Part shown: in pieces, positions 7,471 through 16,245 of the stretch
How positions within the stretch are numbered: the stretch's first letter is position 1
How the letters are laid out: the number at the start of each line of letters is the position of its first letter
Source: Faecalibacterium sp. CAG:1138
GTDB lineage: Bacteria > Bacillota > Clostridia > Christensenellales > CAG-917
Assembly (NCBI GenBank): GCA_000434675.1
Contig: HF988638.1
Location: forward strand, 105,082-137,124
Length of the DNA: 32,043 bases
Direction: 5' to 3'
Notes under the pieces: model-generated
Database searches by the model: none
The model's input: only the letters and a program-made list of their open reading frames with translations
What the model was told of the DNA's origin: nothing
Position numbers and translations under genes: made by a program

Positions 7471-10400
7471 TTGAAAACTTCTTTTAGAAACAGCTTAAAA
7501 TTTCTGACGGTTTTCGTCGCGGCGCTTTTGGTTGTCGCGGTGGGGATCAGCTTCGTGCCGGAACGCGGAAGAGGCGAGCAGGCTTTTGCCGCGGAAACTT
7601 CAAACGATCTTTGGAGCGACGTCATCGAAGCCAAGCTTAATGCGGGTTATTCGGGCAGCAGCATCTGGCCGTCGCTTTACACCGCAACGGGCGAAGAGGA
7701 CGATCCGTACGTCATAACTACTGCCGAGCAGCTCGCATTTTTCGCGTACGTCGTCAACAACAGCAAAATGAATTCTTCGGCTCCTGAGGGCGCGAAGCCT
7801 TATTTCAGATACGTTGAGGACGACAAAACCGGCGTAAACCAAAAAGGTTACGCAATCGGCAACTTCAGTTTTGCGGGTAAATACGTTCGCCTTGCGGCGG
7901 ACGTGGATTTAAGCGCGCATTACTGGGAGAGAATAGGTTTTCAATATTTCACCAAAAATGCGTCCGCGTCGGCCTCGGCAGACGGCGATTCGCCTGAAAC
8001 GGGCAACGAAAGCGACTTTGACAAATGTCGTCCGTTTTTGGGCAATTTCTCAGCCGCGGCTTACGACGCCGACGGCGATCATATCGTAGGTCTCTACACG
8101 ATCTCCGGCCTCGTCATCGACGAAACGCAGGACATTTATAAAACGGTCAGCGAAAACGGCACCGTCGTAACTACCGGTCTTTTCGGCTACGTCGGAGCAA
8201 GGTACGATTTGGCGTACTATTCCGATTTCGGCACCAAAGACGAGCAGAACGCCACGAAGTATAACTTTCTCAACTACGAAAATCAATATCAAAACTCCGC
8301 GGTCATTGCGGGCACCGTGACCAACGTTAAGGTTATGGACGCGAAAATCACCGTTCGCTACAGCGCGTACGCAGGCATAATTGCGGGCGTAAGCTCGGGA
8401 GTTCTGGCCGATTGCTATGCTTACGGCTCGGTTCAGGCGAACGGTTATCAAACCACCACATCTTCAACCAGCAACCCGTTCTTCGGCGGCGTCGCGGGCT
8501 ACACCAGAAACGGCGACGTCATTCAGTGCCGCAACTACGCGACTGTCGTGTCCGACAAACAAACGGTTGGCGGCGTCGTGGGCAGAGCGGGCGCGGAATC
8601 TATCGGTATGGAGCCGTTTTCCGCAGTCAGAAACGACAGCATCATCGGTTGCTTCAACTTCGGCGACGTTACGGGCGGCTTGGCGGTCGGCGGCATCGTC
8701 GGCCATTCCACCGGTATGGTTAGCAGCGCGTGGGGCGGACAATATCGAATTTTCTCCTGCCACAACGAAGGAAAAATCACTCACACGGGAAAAGTGAACA
8801 ACGCTTTTGCCGCGGCGGGCGGCATCGTTGGCTATTGCCAGGCCGGCGTTATTCAAGGCAGCTATAACACGTATCCTTTGACGGACGAAAGCGGCAATCC
8901 GCAGGCGGGCGTGCTTTTGGCAAGCGACGCGTCGTATAAAGATATTCCGCTCGGCGGCCTCGTCGGTTACAGCGGCGTGGTGGTGAACGCAAGCTACAGC
9001 TACGCTTACGTCGCAAGCGACGTATCTACTTCGGCGGGCACGCTTTTCGGCAGAATAACCACCGCAGAACCTACATACAGCTCTTATTACGTCGTGGGGA
9101 GCACTCCTTCGGGCTTTGCCGATAAATACGCCCCGGGAAAAGCCGACGACGATAACTACAAAAAAATGGATTATGCAAAGGTTGACGGCACCAAAACGGC
9201 GGAAGTCATAAAGACGTCCTTCGGTTGGGCAAACCTGTCGAACCCTTTGATTACAAACGACAAAAACTGGGTTTTCACCGACGGCAATCTGCCTACGCTC
9301 TCCGTCAGAACGCTTAAGGAAAGACACGAGAACGTCAGCGTCGTGCCTTATGAATACGACGGCAAAAACAAAGAAATCGAAATAAACTTCTACAACCCTC
9401 TCGAGCTTGCAAACGAAGACTACAGCTACACTTTGGAAGTTTTTAAGGGCAGCAAAATCGTTTCCGACGGCGGTTCGGGCTATCTGAACCGTATTCAGAG
9501 CGTGTCCAGAAAAATTTCGGACGGCCGCCTTACGCTGGAAATAAAGGACGCGGGCGAATATCTTATCGTGGTCAGGGCGATTTCCGCCGACCTTACGGGA
9601 TATTTTTACGGCGAATATTCTTACGTGGTGGACAAAAAAGAACTGAAGGTTTCCATCGAAAACAAATCTGCCGTTTACGGCAGCACCTCGGAGGCGTTTA
9701 CCGACTACGAAGTTTCCGGACTTGTGGAAGGCGACACGGTGGAGGGCACCGTGGGAAGGGAAGAAGGAAATAACGTCGGCGTTTATCCGTACGATCTTTC
9801 CACTTTGAGGATTAAAAACGCATCGGGCGACGATTCCGAAAACTATGCGCTCAGCTTCGAGCCGGTTGGCGGAAAAATCCCTTCCTACACGATAACCAGA
9901 AAAGAAATCAAAATCACCGACGTCACCTCGCTTACCATGCCTTACGGCAACGTAAGCTCGGCGTTCTATGCAGAAAAAGCAAACGTTTCGGCGGTCGTAT
10001 CCGTGCAGAGCGGCGTTCTGACCGGCGATTCGGTGGAAATAAAGGAACTCAGGTTCTCGGGCGCCGAAACTTCGCCGCTTGACGCAGGCGAATACACGGG
10101 CCTCTTGAAAATCGTCGAAGTGGTGCTTTCCAACGACAACTATTTCGTCAACGTTGCGGGAATGGGCAACGTAACTCTCATCGTAACGCAGGTGCAAATC
10201 GTCGTCGAGGCCATCGGGCCCGTAACGAAGCCTTACGCTCAGGATTACACTTCGTTTGAAAACTACGGCTTCGTCGTCAAGACGTCGCTGGGCGAAGTGC
10301 TCCCTGACAGCGTGGTGAGCGGCTTGCGCCTCAAATTCCGTTCCGAAGGCGCGGAAGTTTCCGCAACGCCGGGAACTTACGACGTTTTCGTTGATTCTAT

Positions 10401-13266
10401 CGGAAACAGAAACTACAAAATCGACTTTGAAAAAGTCGTCGGTTCTCTCATTGTAAAGGATCGACCGATTATCTCGCTTCGCACAGGCGCCGAAATAAGA
10501 ATTTCCAACAAATACTACGACGGCACCAACCTTGCCGCGCTTGCCGAGAATTTCGTGCTCACAAGCGGTCTTTTCGACGGCTGGGACGGTAGCATTATGA
10601 CCGTTCTGCCGCACGCGGACTTCTTCTTCAGTCAGTCGGGAGTGGGACAGGACCTCACGGTGGACGTAGTGTTCACGGTGCCCGACAACAGCCCTTACGG
10701 CATGCTTAAAACCAAATATACTGCCGTTGCAAAGGCCGACATTCAAAAAAGAGAAGTGGTCGTCGACGTTTCGGATTCGTCCGCAATTTACGGCGACTGG
10801 AACGCGGAAACCGGCAAATACGACGTTCAGTTTGCGCTTTCCTACGCTTTTGCGGGCGACGGACTGACCGACGCCATGAAAGAAGCGCTCGGCAAAGAGC
10901 TTTCGGCGGTTCTCCTCAAGAACCATACCCTTAAAATCGCCGACGACGCAAAATACGCGGGAACCTATTACGTTTCGGGCGACGTCAATTTCGACGAAGC
11001 GGCGCTTGAAAACTTCTTCCTGAAGCGCGGTTCGACGGTGCAGATCGGAAGGGACGATTCGGATTCGGCGACGGTTACCGTCAAAAAACGCACGATAGTT
11101 ATCTCCGACGGTTTCCTTTCGTCCTCCTCCAGAGAGTACGACGGCACCACCGACATATCCATAAAGGTGGACGGCGTAAGCAAAAAAGCGGGCGACTTAT
11201 GCTTCTTCGTCCATTCGACGGGCGTTTTGGCGGAAGATTCGGTGAACCTCGGGGAAAATACGGGACTTTATTTCACCTTCACTTCCGAGTTTACAAGCCC
11301 TAACGTCGGGCAGGGCACTGCGGTCGTCAGACTTACGTTGCACGGCGCCAACAAATCGAGCTACGCTTTCGAGGGTGGCTCCGACAGCTTCGAGGTTACC
11401 ATTTCGGGCGTCGAAATCATACCGAGAAAGCTGACCGTCGTTTTCACCAAACGTATTTTCGAGGCCGAATTCGGCACCGATCCGCTTGCCGCGCTGGACT
11501 ATAATTTGGTCGGCATCGACGGACTGGAAGCAGAAAAGGCGGAAATAAAGAGCAACCTCATTTTCGGCATTAAAGGGAAACCTTCTTCCGACGTGCTTAT
11601 CCCGGGACTTTACGAAGTAACCTTCGGGCAGAATCCTGCGCTCACCAACTACGAAGTCAGCGTCGAAGAAGGCAAAATCACTCAAATCCGAATCGTCACC
11701 GCACTCGTGGGCGAGCTGACGTTCGAGCAGTCGGAATATAACTTCGTTTACGGCGACAAGGTGCAATATCCTGTGCCGATGATCAGAAAGAACGGTGTAA
11801 CAACCAAAATCGATCAAAGCAAGATGACCGTTTCGCTCAGCCTAAAGCTCGGCGACAAGGTGATTTCGATGGCCGATAAGCTTAATGCGGGTGAATATAT
11901 TCTCGTCTGCACCGCCACCGCAAAGGACGGCTACGCTTTTGCAAACGGCACCAGAAACGACGAATACAGCTGCCACGTCAAAATCGCAAAGAAAGAGGTT
12001 TACGTCGCGGCTCCGGAAACCCGCACCGTGCAGGGCAACCCTGCCGACCTCGAGGGAATAACCGGAGATCAACTGGTCTATTACTTCCTCGAAGACGGAG
12101 TTCCGGTTCAGGTGGACTATTCGAGCCTCGGCGACGTGTCGGGCACGTTCCTCCTCAGCTGCACCAACCAGAAGGCGGACCGCGCGGGCACGTTCAACAT
12201 AACCTTTACGTCGGACGACTTCGCTTTGAAATCCACAAATTTCAAATTTATCGCAATAACCTCCGAAACGGCGGGCTTCGGTTCGGAATACGTCGGCAAG
12301 CTGATCGTTTCCGACAACGACAACACCACCGTCGTCGATGAAGAAACGGGCATCGTCATCACCGGCTTCAACGACAACGCGCACGGCGAGCTTACTCTCG
12401 TGGTTACAAAAATCACCGACACCGGCGTCATCGAAGGGCAGCTCACCGAGAAGCAAAAACACGTTTTCAGCTTTGAAATCGCAATTGAAAAAGACGGAGA
12501 AATTTATAAGTGCAAAAACAATTTCACCGTCAGAATTCCGCTTCCGGCAGGCTACGGCGACGTTGACTTCGACGTCAAAGTGCTGGACGAAGAAGGCAAT
12601 ATCGTGAACTCCGTCAACGTTGAAATCGAAACCGACGAAAACGGCGTCAGATATGCGAAATTCATAACCAAAGGCAATCAAAGCTACGCTTTCGTGGCAA
12701 GCGAAAAACCTGTAACGAGAAAGGGTAACGACGATCTTATCTACATTCTTGTTGCTGCAGGCGGCGCGCTTATCCTCATTGCGACGGTCGTTGCGATAGT
12801 TTTGGTCAAACGCTCGCAGAGAGCGCAGAAGGATTCGGAAGTGCTGGCGCAAAACGCAGTAGAAAGCGTCAAGGACGACCGCTTCAAAACTCCTGAAGAC
12901 GTTGCCATTCAGCAGGCGCTCAGAAACCGCAACGCGGTAAATCCGCAGGCTCCGATCGAGGCTCCTGCTTCGCAGGTTGCTCCTCAAGCCGCACCTCAGG
13001 CCGCGCCGACGATGGAAGCTCCGAAAGTTGCTCCGCAACCGCGTCTGCAAAATCCGCAGCCGCAGCAAAGGCCGCAAGCCCCTTCGGCTCCGCAGGCAAG
13101 ACCGAATACTCCTGTTCAGGCGCAAAGACCGACTCCGCAGGTTCAAAGGCCGACCACGCAGGCGCCAAGACCTGCCGCCCCTCAGGCTCCGCAAAAGCTC
13201 ACTCCAGAGCAACGCGCGGAAATGATAAGACGGGCAAGCCGGAATCAAAACGGCGACAACAAATAA
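7471..13266 (+). CDS. Giant membrane-anchored surface protein with GLUG-like and MBG-like repeats
   Basis: 1931 residues from TTG. Residues 1-40 are a signal peptide (basic start, hydrophobic 11-29, likely cut after AFA at 40). Residues about 230-545 hold GLUG-like units, for example VGGIVGHS, GGVAGYTRNGDV, AAGGIVGYCQAG. From about 620 to 1600 come serial beta domains of the MBG/YDG type: YDGT at 1016-1019 and 1223-1226, and strand openers such as AVYGS, MPYGN, AIYGD and FVYGD. Residues about 1756-1778 form one transmembrane helix, followed by KRSQR (stop-transfer) and a cytoplasmic tail of about 150 residues rich in Pro, Gln and Ala. No LPXTG sortase signal is present. Likely an adhesin or wall-spanning protein (inference). 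Flanked by its own promoter and terminator. Confidence 0.88.
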   Translation: MKTSFRNSLKFLTVFVAALLVVAVGISFVPERGRGEQAFAAETSNDLWSDVIEAKLNAGYSGSSIWPSLYTATGEEDDPYVITTAEQLAFFAYVVNNSKMNSSAPEGAKPYFRYVEDDKTGVNQKGYAIGNFSFAGKYVRLAADVDLSAHYWERIGFQYFTKNASASASADGDSPETGNESDFDKCRPFLGNFSAAAYDADGDHIVGLYTISGLVIDETQDIYKTVSENGTVVTTGLFGYVGARYDLAYYSDFGTKDEQNATKYNFLNYENQYQNSAVIAGTVTNVKVMDAKITVRYSAYAGIIAGVSSGVLADCYAYGSVQANGYQTTTSSTSNPFFGGVAGYTRNGDVIQCRNYATVVSDKQTVGGVVGRAGAESIGMEPFSAVRNDSIIGCFNFGDVTGGLAVGGIVGHSTGMVSSAWGGQYRIFSCHNEGKITHTGKVNNAFAAAGGIVGYCQAGVIQGSYNTYPLTDESGNPQAGVLLASDASYKDIPLGGLVGYSGVVVNASYSYAYVASDVSTSAGTLFGRITTAEPTYSSYYVVGSTPSGFADKYAPGKADDDNYKKMDYAKVDGTKTAEVIKTSFGWANLSNPLITNDKNWVFTDGNLPTLSVRTLKERHENVSVVPYEYDGKNKEIEINFYNPLELANEDYSYTLEVFKGSKIVSDGGSGYLNRIQSVSRKISDGRLTLEIKDAGEYLIVVRAISADLTGYFYGEYSYVVDKKELKVSIENKSAVYGSTSEAFTDYEVSGLVEGDTVEGTVGREEGNNVGVYPYDLSTLRIKNASGDDSENYALSFEPVGGKIPSYTITRKEIKITDVTSLTMPYGNVSSAFYAEKANVSAVVSVQSGVLTGDSVEIKELRFSGAETSPLDAGEYTGLLKIVEVVLSNDNYFVNVAGMGNVTLIVTQVQIVVEAIGPVTKPYAQDYTSFENYGFVVKTSLGEVLPDSVVSGLRLKFRSEGAEVSATPGTYDVFVDSIGNRNYKIDFEKVVGSLIVKDRPIISLRTGAEIRISNKYYDGTNLAALAENFVLTSGLFDGWDGSIMTVLPHADFFFSQSGVGQDLTVDVVFTVPDNSPYGMLKTKYTAVAKADIQKREVVVDVSDSSAIYGDWNAETGKYDVQFALSYAFAGDGLTDAMKEALGKELSAVLLKNHTLKIADDAKYAGTYYVSGDVNFDEAALENFFLKRGSTVQIGRDDSDSATVTVKKRTIVISDGFLSSSSREYDGTTDISIKVDGVSKKAGDLCFFVHSTGVLAEDSVNLGENTGLYFTFTSEFTSPNVGQGTAVVRLTLHGANKSSYAFEGGSDSFEVTISGVEIIPRKLTVVFTKRIFEAEFGTDPLAALDYNLVGIDGLEAEKAEIKSNLIFGIKGKPSSDVLIPGLYEVTFGQNPALTNYEVSVEEGKITQIRIVTALVGELTFEQSEYNFVYGDKVQYPVPMIRKNGVTTKIDQSKMTVSLSLKLGDKVISMADKLNAGEYILVCTATAKDGYAFANGTRNDEYSCHVKIAKKEVYVAAPETRTVQGNPADLEGITGDQLVYYFLEDGVPVQVDYSSLGDVSGTFLLSCTNQKADRAGTFNITFTSDDFALKSTNFKFIAITSETAGFGSEYVGKLIVSDNDNTTVVDEETGIVITGFNDNAHGELTLVVTKITDTGVIEGQLTEKQKHVFSFEIAIEKDGEIYKCKNNFTVRIPLPAGYGDVDFDVKVLDEEGNIVNSVNVEIETDENGVRYAKFITKGNQSYAFVASEKPVTRKGNDDLIYILVAAGGALILIATVVAIVLVKRSQRAQKDSEVLAQNAVESVKDDRFKTPEDVAIQQALRNRNAVNPQAPIEAPASQVAPQAAPQAAPTMEAPKVAPQPRLQNPQPQQRPQAPSAPQARPNTPVQAQRPTPQVQRPTTQAPRPAAPQAPQKLTPEQRAEMIRRASRNQNGDNK
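12958..13197 (+). repeat. Low-complexity Pro/Gln/Ala coding region
   Basis: Encodes about 80 residues of the cytoplasmic tail, made of recurring AP, PQ, RP and QA units (for example APQAAPQAAP and RPTPQVQRPTTQ). DNA is rich in CCGCAG, GCTCC and CAGGC words. Likely disordered. The short window after it, LTPEQRAEMIRRA, looks like a small helix at the extreme C terminus. Confidence 0.75.
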
Positions 13267-13281
13267 CAAAATTTGAACTTT

Positions 13282-13317
13282 CGGCGACGGAACATTAAAT
13301 CCGTCGCCGTTTGTTTT
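13282..13317 (+). terminator. Intrinsic terminator after the giant surface gene
   Basis: Perfect 10-bp stem CGGCGACGGA/TCCGTCGCCG (13282-13291 with 13300-13309), 8-base loop, then TTTGTTTT. Confidence 0.92.
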
Positions 13318-13366
13318 AATGTTTTATTAAGGAATAAATAATATAATCTTTTTTCGTTAATAACGT

Positions 13367-13395
13367 TTGATATTATTAAAAAGTTATAGTATACT
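13367..13395 (+). promoter_or_regulatory. Promoter of the rpiB/V-ATPase operon
   Basis: -35 TTGATA at 13367-13372, 17-base spacer, -10 TATACT at 13390-13395, in a very AT-rich stretch that may act as an UP element. Leader of about 41 bases with a GGGGGAAGA ribosome site before ATG 13443. No other convincing promoter was seen before the terminator at 22434. Confidence 0.85.
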
Positions 13396-13442
13396 AAAGT
13401 TATATCGACAATAGTCGCAATAAATTTTTTTGGGGGAAGAAT

Positions 13443-13892
13443 ATGAAAATTGCAATCGGCAACGATCACGGCGGTTTGAACCTTAAGGCCGCGGTTATAG
13501 GAGCATTGAAGGAAGAGGGCGCAGAGGTCGTGAATTTCGGCACCGACACCCCTGACAGCGTGGATTATCCAGATTTTGCGCTTAAAGTTGCGGAAGCGGT
13601 GGCGTCCGGCGAGGCCGACGCAGGCGTGCTTCTTTGCGGGACGGGCATAGGCATTTCCATTGCGGCAAACAAAGTGAAGGGCATAAGATGCGCGGTTGTG
13701 GTGAACGAATTTACCGCAGAGGCCACCAAGGAGCATAACAACGCCAACGTAATCGCCATGGGCGGAAGAGTGATAACTCCCGATATGGCGGCAAAGTGCA
13801 CCAAAATATGGCTTGAAACCAAGTTTGCCGGCGGCAGACATCAAAATCGTCTGGACAAAATTGCAAAAATAGAGGAAAAATATTTTAAGTAA
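13443..13892 (+). CDS. rpiB: Ribose-5-phosphate isomerase B
   Basis: 149 residues, the usual length for RpiB. Interconverts ribose 5-phosphate and ribulose 5-phosphate in the cytoplasmic non-oxidative pentose phosphate route. Visible: IGNDHGG with Asp8 and His9, LLCGTGIGISIAANK with Cys65 as the proposed catalytic base and Gly-rich anion loop, EHNNANVIAMGGR (His98, Asn99, Arg109), and GGRHQNRL (His133, Arg136) for phosphate binding. Related LacA/LacB subunits share the fold, but no lac genes are nearby. It is the first gene of the operon; the V-ATPase genes begin 29 bases later without a terminator. B. subtilis rpiB (ywlF) also lies near ywlC/ywlE and not far from its ATPase operon. Confidence 0.95.
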   Translation: MKIAIGNDHGGLNLKAAVIGALKEEGAEVVNFGTDTPDSVDYPDFALKVAEAVASGEADAGVLLCGTGIGISIAANKVKGIRCAVVVNEFTAEATKEHNNANVIAMGGRVITPDMAAKCTKIWLETKFAGGRHQNRLDKIAKIEEKYFK

Positions 13893-13893
13893 A

Positions 13894-13906
13894 CCGACTA
13901 CGTCGG
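13894..13906 (+). other. Small hairpin between rpiB and ntpF
   Basis: CCGAC/GTCGG with a TAC loop, directly after the rpiB stop and without a T tract. It is too weak and has no U run, so it is not a terminator; it might be a processing or stability element. Confidence 0.4.
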
Positions 13907-13921
13907 AAATTTGAGGTATAT

Positions 13922-14251
13922 ATGGGTATTGAGGAAATCATCGTTTCCATTCACGACGCGGAAGCAAAGGCCGACGGCATCCTTTCGGACGCTGCCGACG
14001 AGGCCCGAAACGTGCAGATAAAAGCGGAAGAAGAAGCGGAACGCATCAAAAAAGAAAGCGCGGAAAAAAGCAAGAAAAACGCCGTGCTTATGGCGTCCAA
14101 CGCCGAAGTTGCGGCCGCCGCAAAAAGCAATCAGAGAATGTCTTTGGGCGCAAAAGAGGCCAAAAAGATTTACGATTCCGCTTTGGAAAACGTTCCTGAA
14201 GCCGCAGAATTCATAGCGAGGAGGTTCGTGGAAAAGTATGTCGATAGTTGA
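13922..14251 (+). CDS. ntpF: V-type ATPase peripheral stalk subunit (NtpF / AhaH / subunit G-H family)
   Basis: 109 residues, nearly all charged helix: EIIVSIHDAEAKADGI at the start, then a long Glu/Lys/Ala coiled coil with AEEEAERIKKES, and a short C-terminal helix. This is the pattern of the stalk subunit that pairs with subunit E to hold the catalytic head still. It occupies the first place of the ATPase cluster, as ntpF does in Enterococcus hirae. Its GAGGTATATATG start region (13913-13924) is identical to that of ntpA (18649-18660). Overlaps ntpI by 14 bases, so translation is probably coupled. Confidence 0.88.
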   Translation: MGIEEIIVSIHDAEAKADGILSDAADEARNVQIKAEEEAERIKKESAEKSKKNAVLMASNAEVAAAAKSNQRMSLGAKEAKKIYDSALENVPEAAEFIARRFVEKYVDS

Positions 14252-16244
14252 GATGAAAAAACTTCTTCTCGTCGGCCATAAGTCCACAAGAGCTTCGCTT
14301 CTTAAGGCGTTGCATAAAACCGGCGTGGTGGAAATTTCCGCCACAAAGCCTACCGAGCTTGCCGTTCCCGCAAACGTGGACGGAAAGATCAGGGAGGAAG
14401 ATCTGAAGCTGCAACGCTTGTCTGCCGCATTCGACTTTTTGAAGGATCAGAAACGGGTAGCGGAACGTATGGCAAAGCGCGAAGAAATTTCGTACACGCC
14501 CGAAAAGAAAAAACTTTTCGAGCCGCAGCCTCGGGTATCGTTCGACGAGTTTTCGAAATTTTCGGAGCTTGAGGACGAGGCGATGGCGACGGTGGAGCGG
14601 ACGGAGGAGTACCAAAGACGGCTTTCCGACCTTGCGTCGCTTCTGCAAAGGGTGAAAACCGAAGCCGAGCAGGTTGAAGTTTTCAGACCGATTGCGGCGC
14701 CGATGGCGATGTTTTACGACACGAAGCGCGTGGCGGTTATGCTCGGAACCTGTCCGTCGGATAAGGTTCTTGCAATAGAAAAGCTATCTGGCGAAAACGA
14801 ATACTTCTTCGTTTACAAGCCCGAAGCCGTAGGCCGAACGATTCCGCTGGTTATCGTTTGTCTGAAAGCGGACGCCGCAAACGTAAGCGTGCGTCTGGCG
14901 GAACTCGGGTTTATAAAAAGCAGTCTGACTTATACGGAAACTGCGGAGCAAAAGAGCGCCGAATTTCAAAAACGAATAGAACAGCTCGAGACAGAAAAAA
15001 AGCAAATCGTTTTGGATTCTGTCGAAATTTTGCAAAAAATCGACGTTCTACAGCAGTTTTACGACTACGTTTTGGTTGAAAAAGCAAAGCTTACGGCAAC
15101 CGGAAAAATGGCAGACACGGCAAAAACCTTCATACTTGAAGGGTGGATCCCTGCCGAGCAGGAAGAAAAAGTCAAAAAGGCAATTTCGGACGTTTCGGAA
15201 AATATCGTGTTCGAAATAAGAGAGCCGAGGGGCGGCGAAGTGGTGCCGACGCTGGTGAGATCGAATCCGATCGTAAGACCGTACGAGAGCATCACGAATA
15301 TGTACAGCGTTCCGGCCTACGACGATCTGGACCCGAACCCGTCGATGGCGTTTTTCTACTTTTTGATGTTCGGCATAATGATGGGCGACGCCGCGTACGG
15401 CATTTTGCTGGCGGTTATGGGCTACACCTTCTATAGGCTTAAAAAACCGGTGCCGGGCAAAGGAAATCTGTATCTTATCATTGCCATGGGCGGCATATCG
15501 ACGCTTATATGGGGCGCGCTGTTCGGAAGCTGGTTCGGCTTGGACGTTTCGGGAACCTTCCTTGAAAAGATAAAATGGTTCAGCCCGATGGACGATCCGA
15601 TAACGATGCTGGTGCTGAGTCTGGCGATAGGTATGTTCCAACTTATGTTCGGCATACTTATGCGGGGAATAAAGATGGCGAAGCGCAAGGAATGGCAGGG
15701 CGTTTTGGGCGAATCGGTGAGCTGGCTGCTGGCTTTCGGCGGACTTATAGTGTTCGCGCTCGCGTCGTTTTTGCCTGCGCTTGCCGCGGCTAAAAAAGCG
15801 GGAATATACGTTGCGCTTTCGGGCGTGGCCCTTATCCTCGTTTTCGGCGGCTGGCAGAAAAAAGGCGTCGGCAGAGTGATCGGCGGCGTTCCGAAGCTTT
15901 ACGACGCGGTCAACTTCGTAAGCGATATTCTGAGCTATTCGAGGCTGTTCGGACTGGGGCTTTCCGGCGCGGTCGTCGGCCTTGTCGTCGACAAAATATG
16001 CCAAGTTATCATAGATATGCTGACCTTCGGCGGAGTGCCCGTCGGCATAGTGGTGGCGGCGCCGATATTCATCTTCGGACACGTCCTGAACATCGGCATA
16101 AGCGCGCTCGGCGCGTACGTTCACAACAGCAGGCTGCAATATATCGAATATTTCGGCAAATTCTACGAGGGGTCGGGGCATCAGTTCCTGCCGCTCGGCT
16201 ACAACACAAAATACAACTACATCCAAATTCAGGAGGACAAATAA
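14238..16244 (+). CDS. ntpI: V-type ATPase membrane subunit I (a subunit)
   Basis: 668 residues. The ion-channel stator subunit: residues 1 to about 365 form the cytoplasmic arm with coiled coils (SAEFQKRIEQLETEKKQI region), and about 370-640 hold the membrane helices. The conserved LSYSRLFGLGLSG segment supplies Arg569, corresponding to the essential channel arginine that faces the rotor carboxylate. Also seen: FGIMMGDAAYG and VNFVSDILSYSR, typical of the family. Start ATG 14238 is backed by a strong GAGGAGGT at 14218-14225 lying inside ntpF; a later ATG at 14253 is spaced too far from it. One base separates its stop from ntpK. Confidence 0.95.
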   Translation: MSIVEMKKLLLVGHKSTRASLLKALHKTGVVEISATKPTELAVPANVDGKIREEDLKLQRLSAAFDFLKDQKRVAERMAKREEISYTPEKKKLFEPQPRVSFDEFSKFSELEDEAMATVERTEEYQRRLSDLASLLQRVKTEAEQVEVFRPIAAPMAMFYDTKRVAVMLGTCPSDKVLAIEKLSGENEYFFVYKPEAVGRTIPLVIVCLKADAANVSVRLAELGFIKSSLTYTETAEQKSAEFQKRIEQLETEKKQIVLDSVEILQKIDVLQQFYDYVLVEKAKLTATGKMADTAKTFILEGWIPAEQEEKVKKAISDVSENIVFEIREPRGGEVVPTLVRSNPIVRPYESITNMYSVPAYDDLDPNPSMAFFYFLMFGIMMGDAAYGILLAVMGYTFYRLKKPVPGKGNLYLIIAMGGISTLIWGALFGSWFGLDVSGTFLEKIKWFSPMDDPITMLVLSLAIGMFQLMFGILMRGIKMAKRKEWQGVLGESVSWLLAFGGLIVFALASFLPALAAAKKAGIYVALSGVALILVFGGWQKKGVGRVIGGVPKLYDAVNFVSDILSYSRLFGLGLSGAVVGLVVDKICQVIIDMLTFGGVPVGIVVAAPIFIFGHVLNIGISALGAYVHNSRLQYIEYFGKFYEGSGHQFLPLGYNTKYNYIQIQEDK

Positions 16245-16245
16245 T

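Noticed and set aside
8464..10926. 820-codon open frame on the minus strand
   Set aside because: Lies wholly antisense to the giant surface gene, whose frame has signal peptide, repeats and anchor. Its translation is rich in Arg, His and Val with no domain pattern, typical of a codon-bias shadow.
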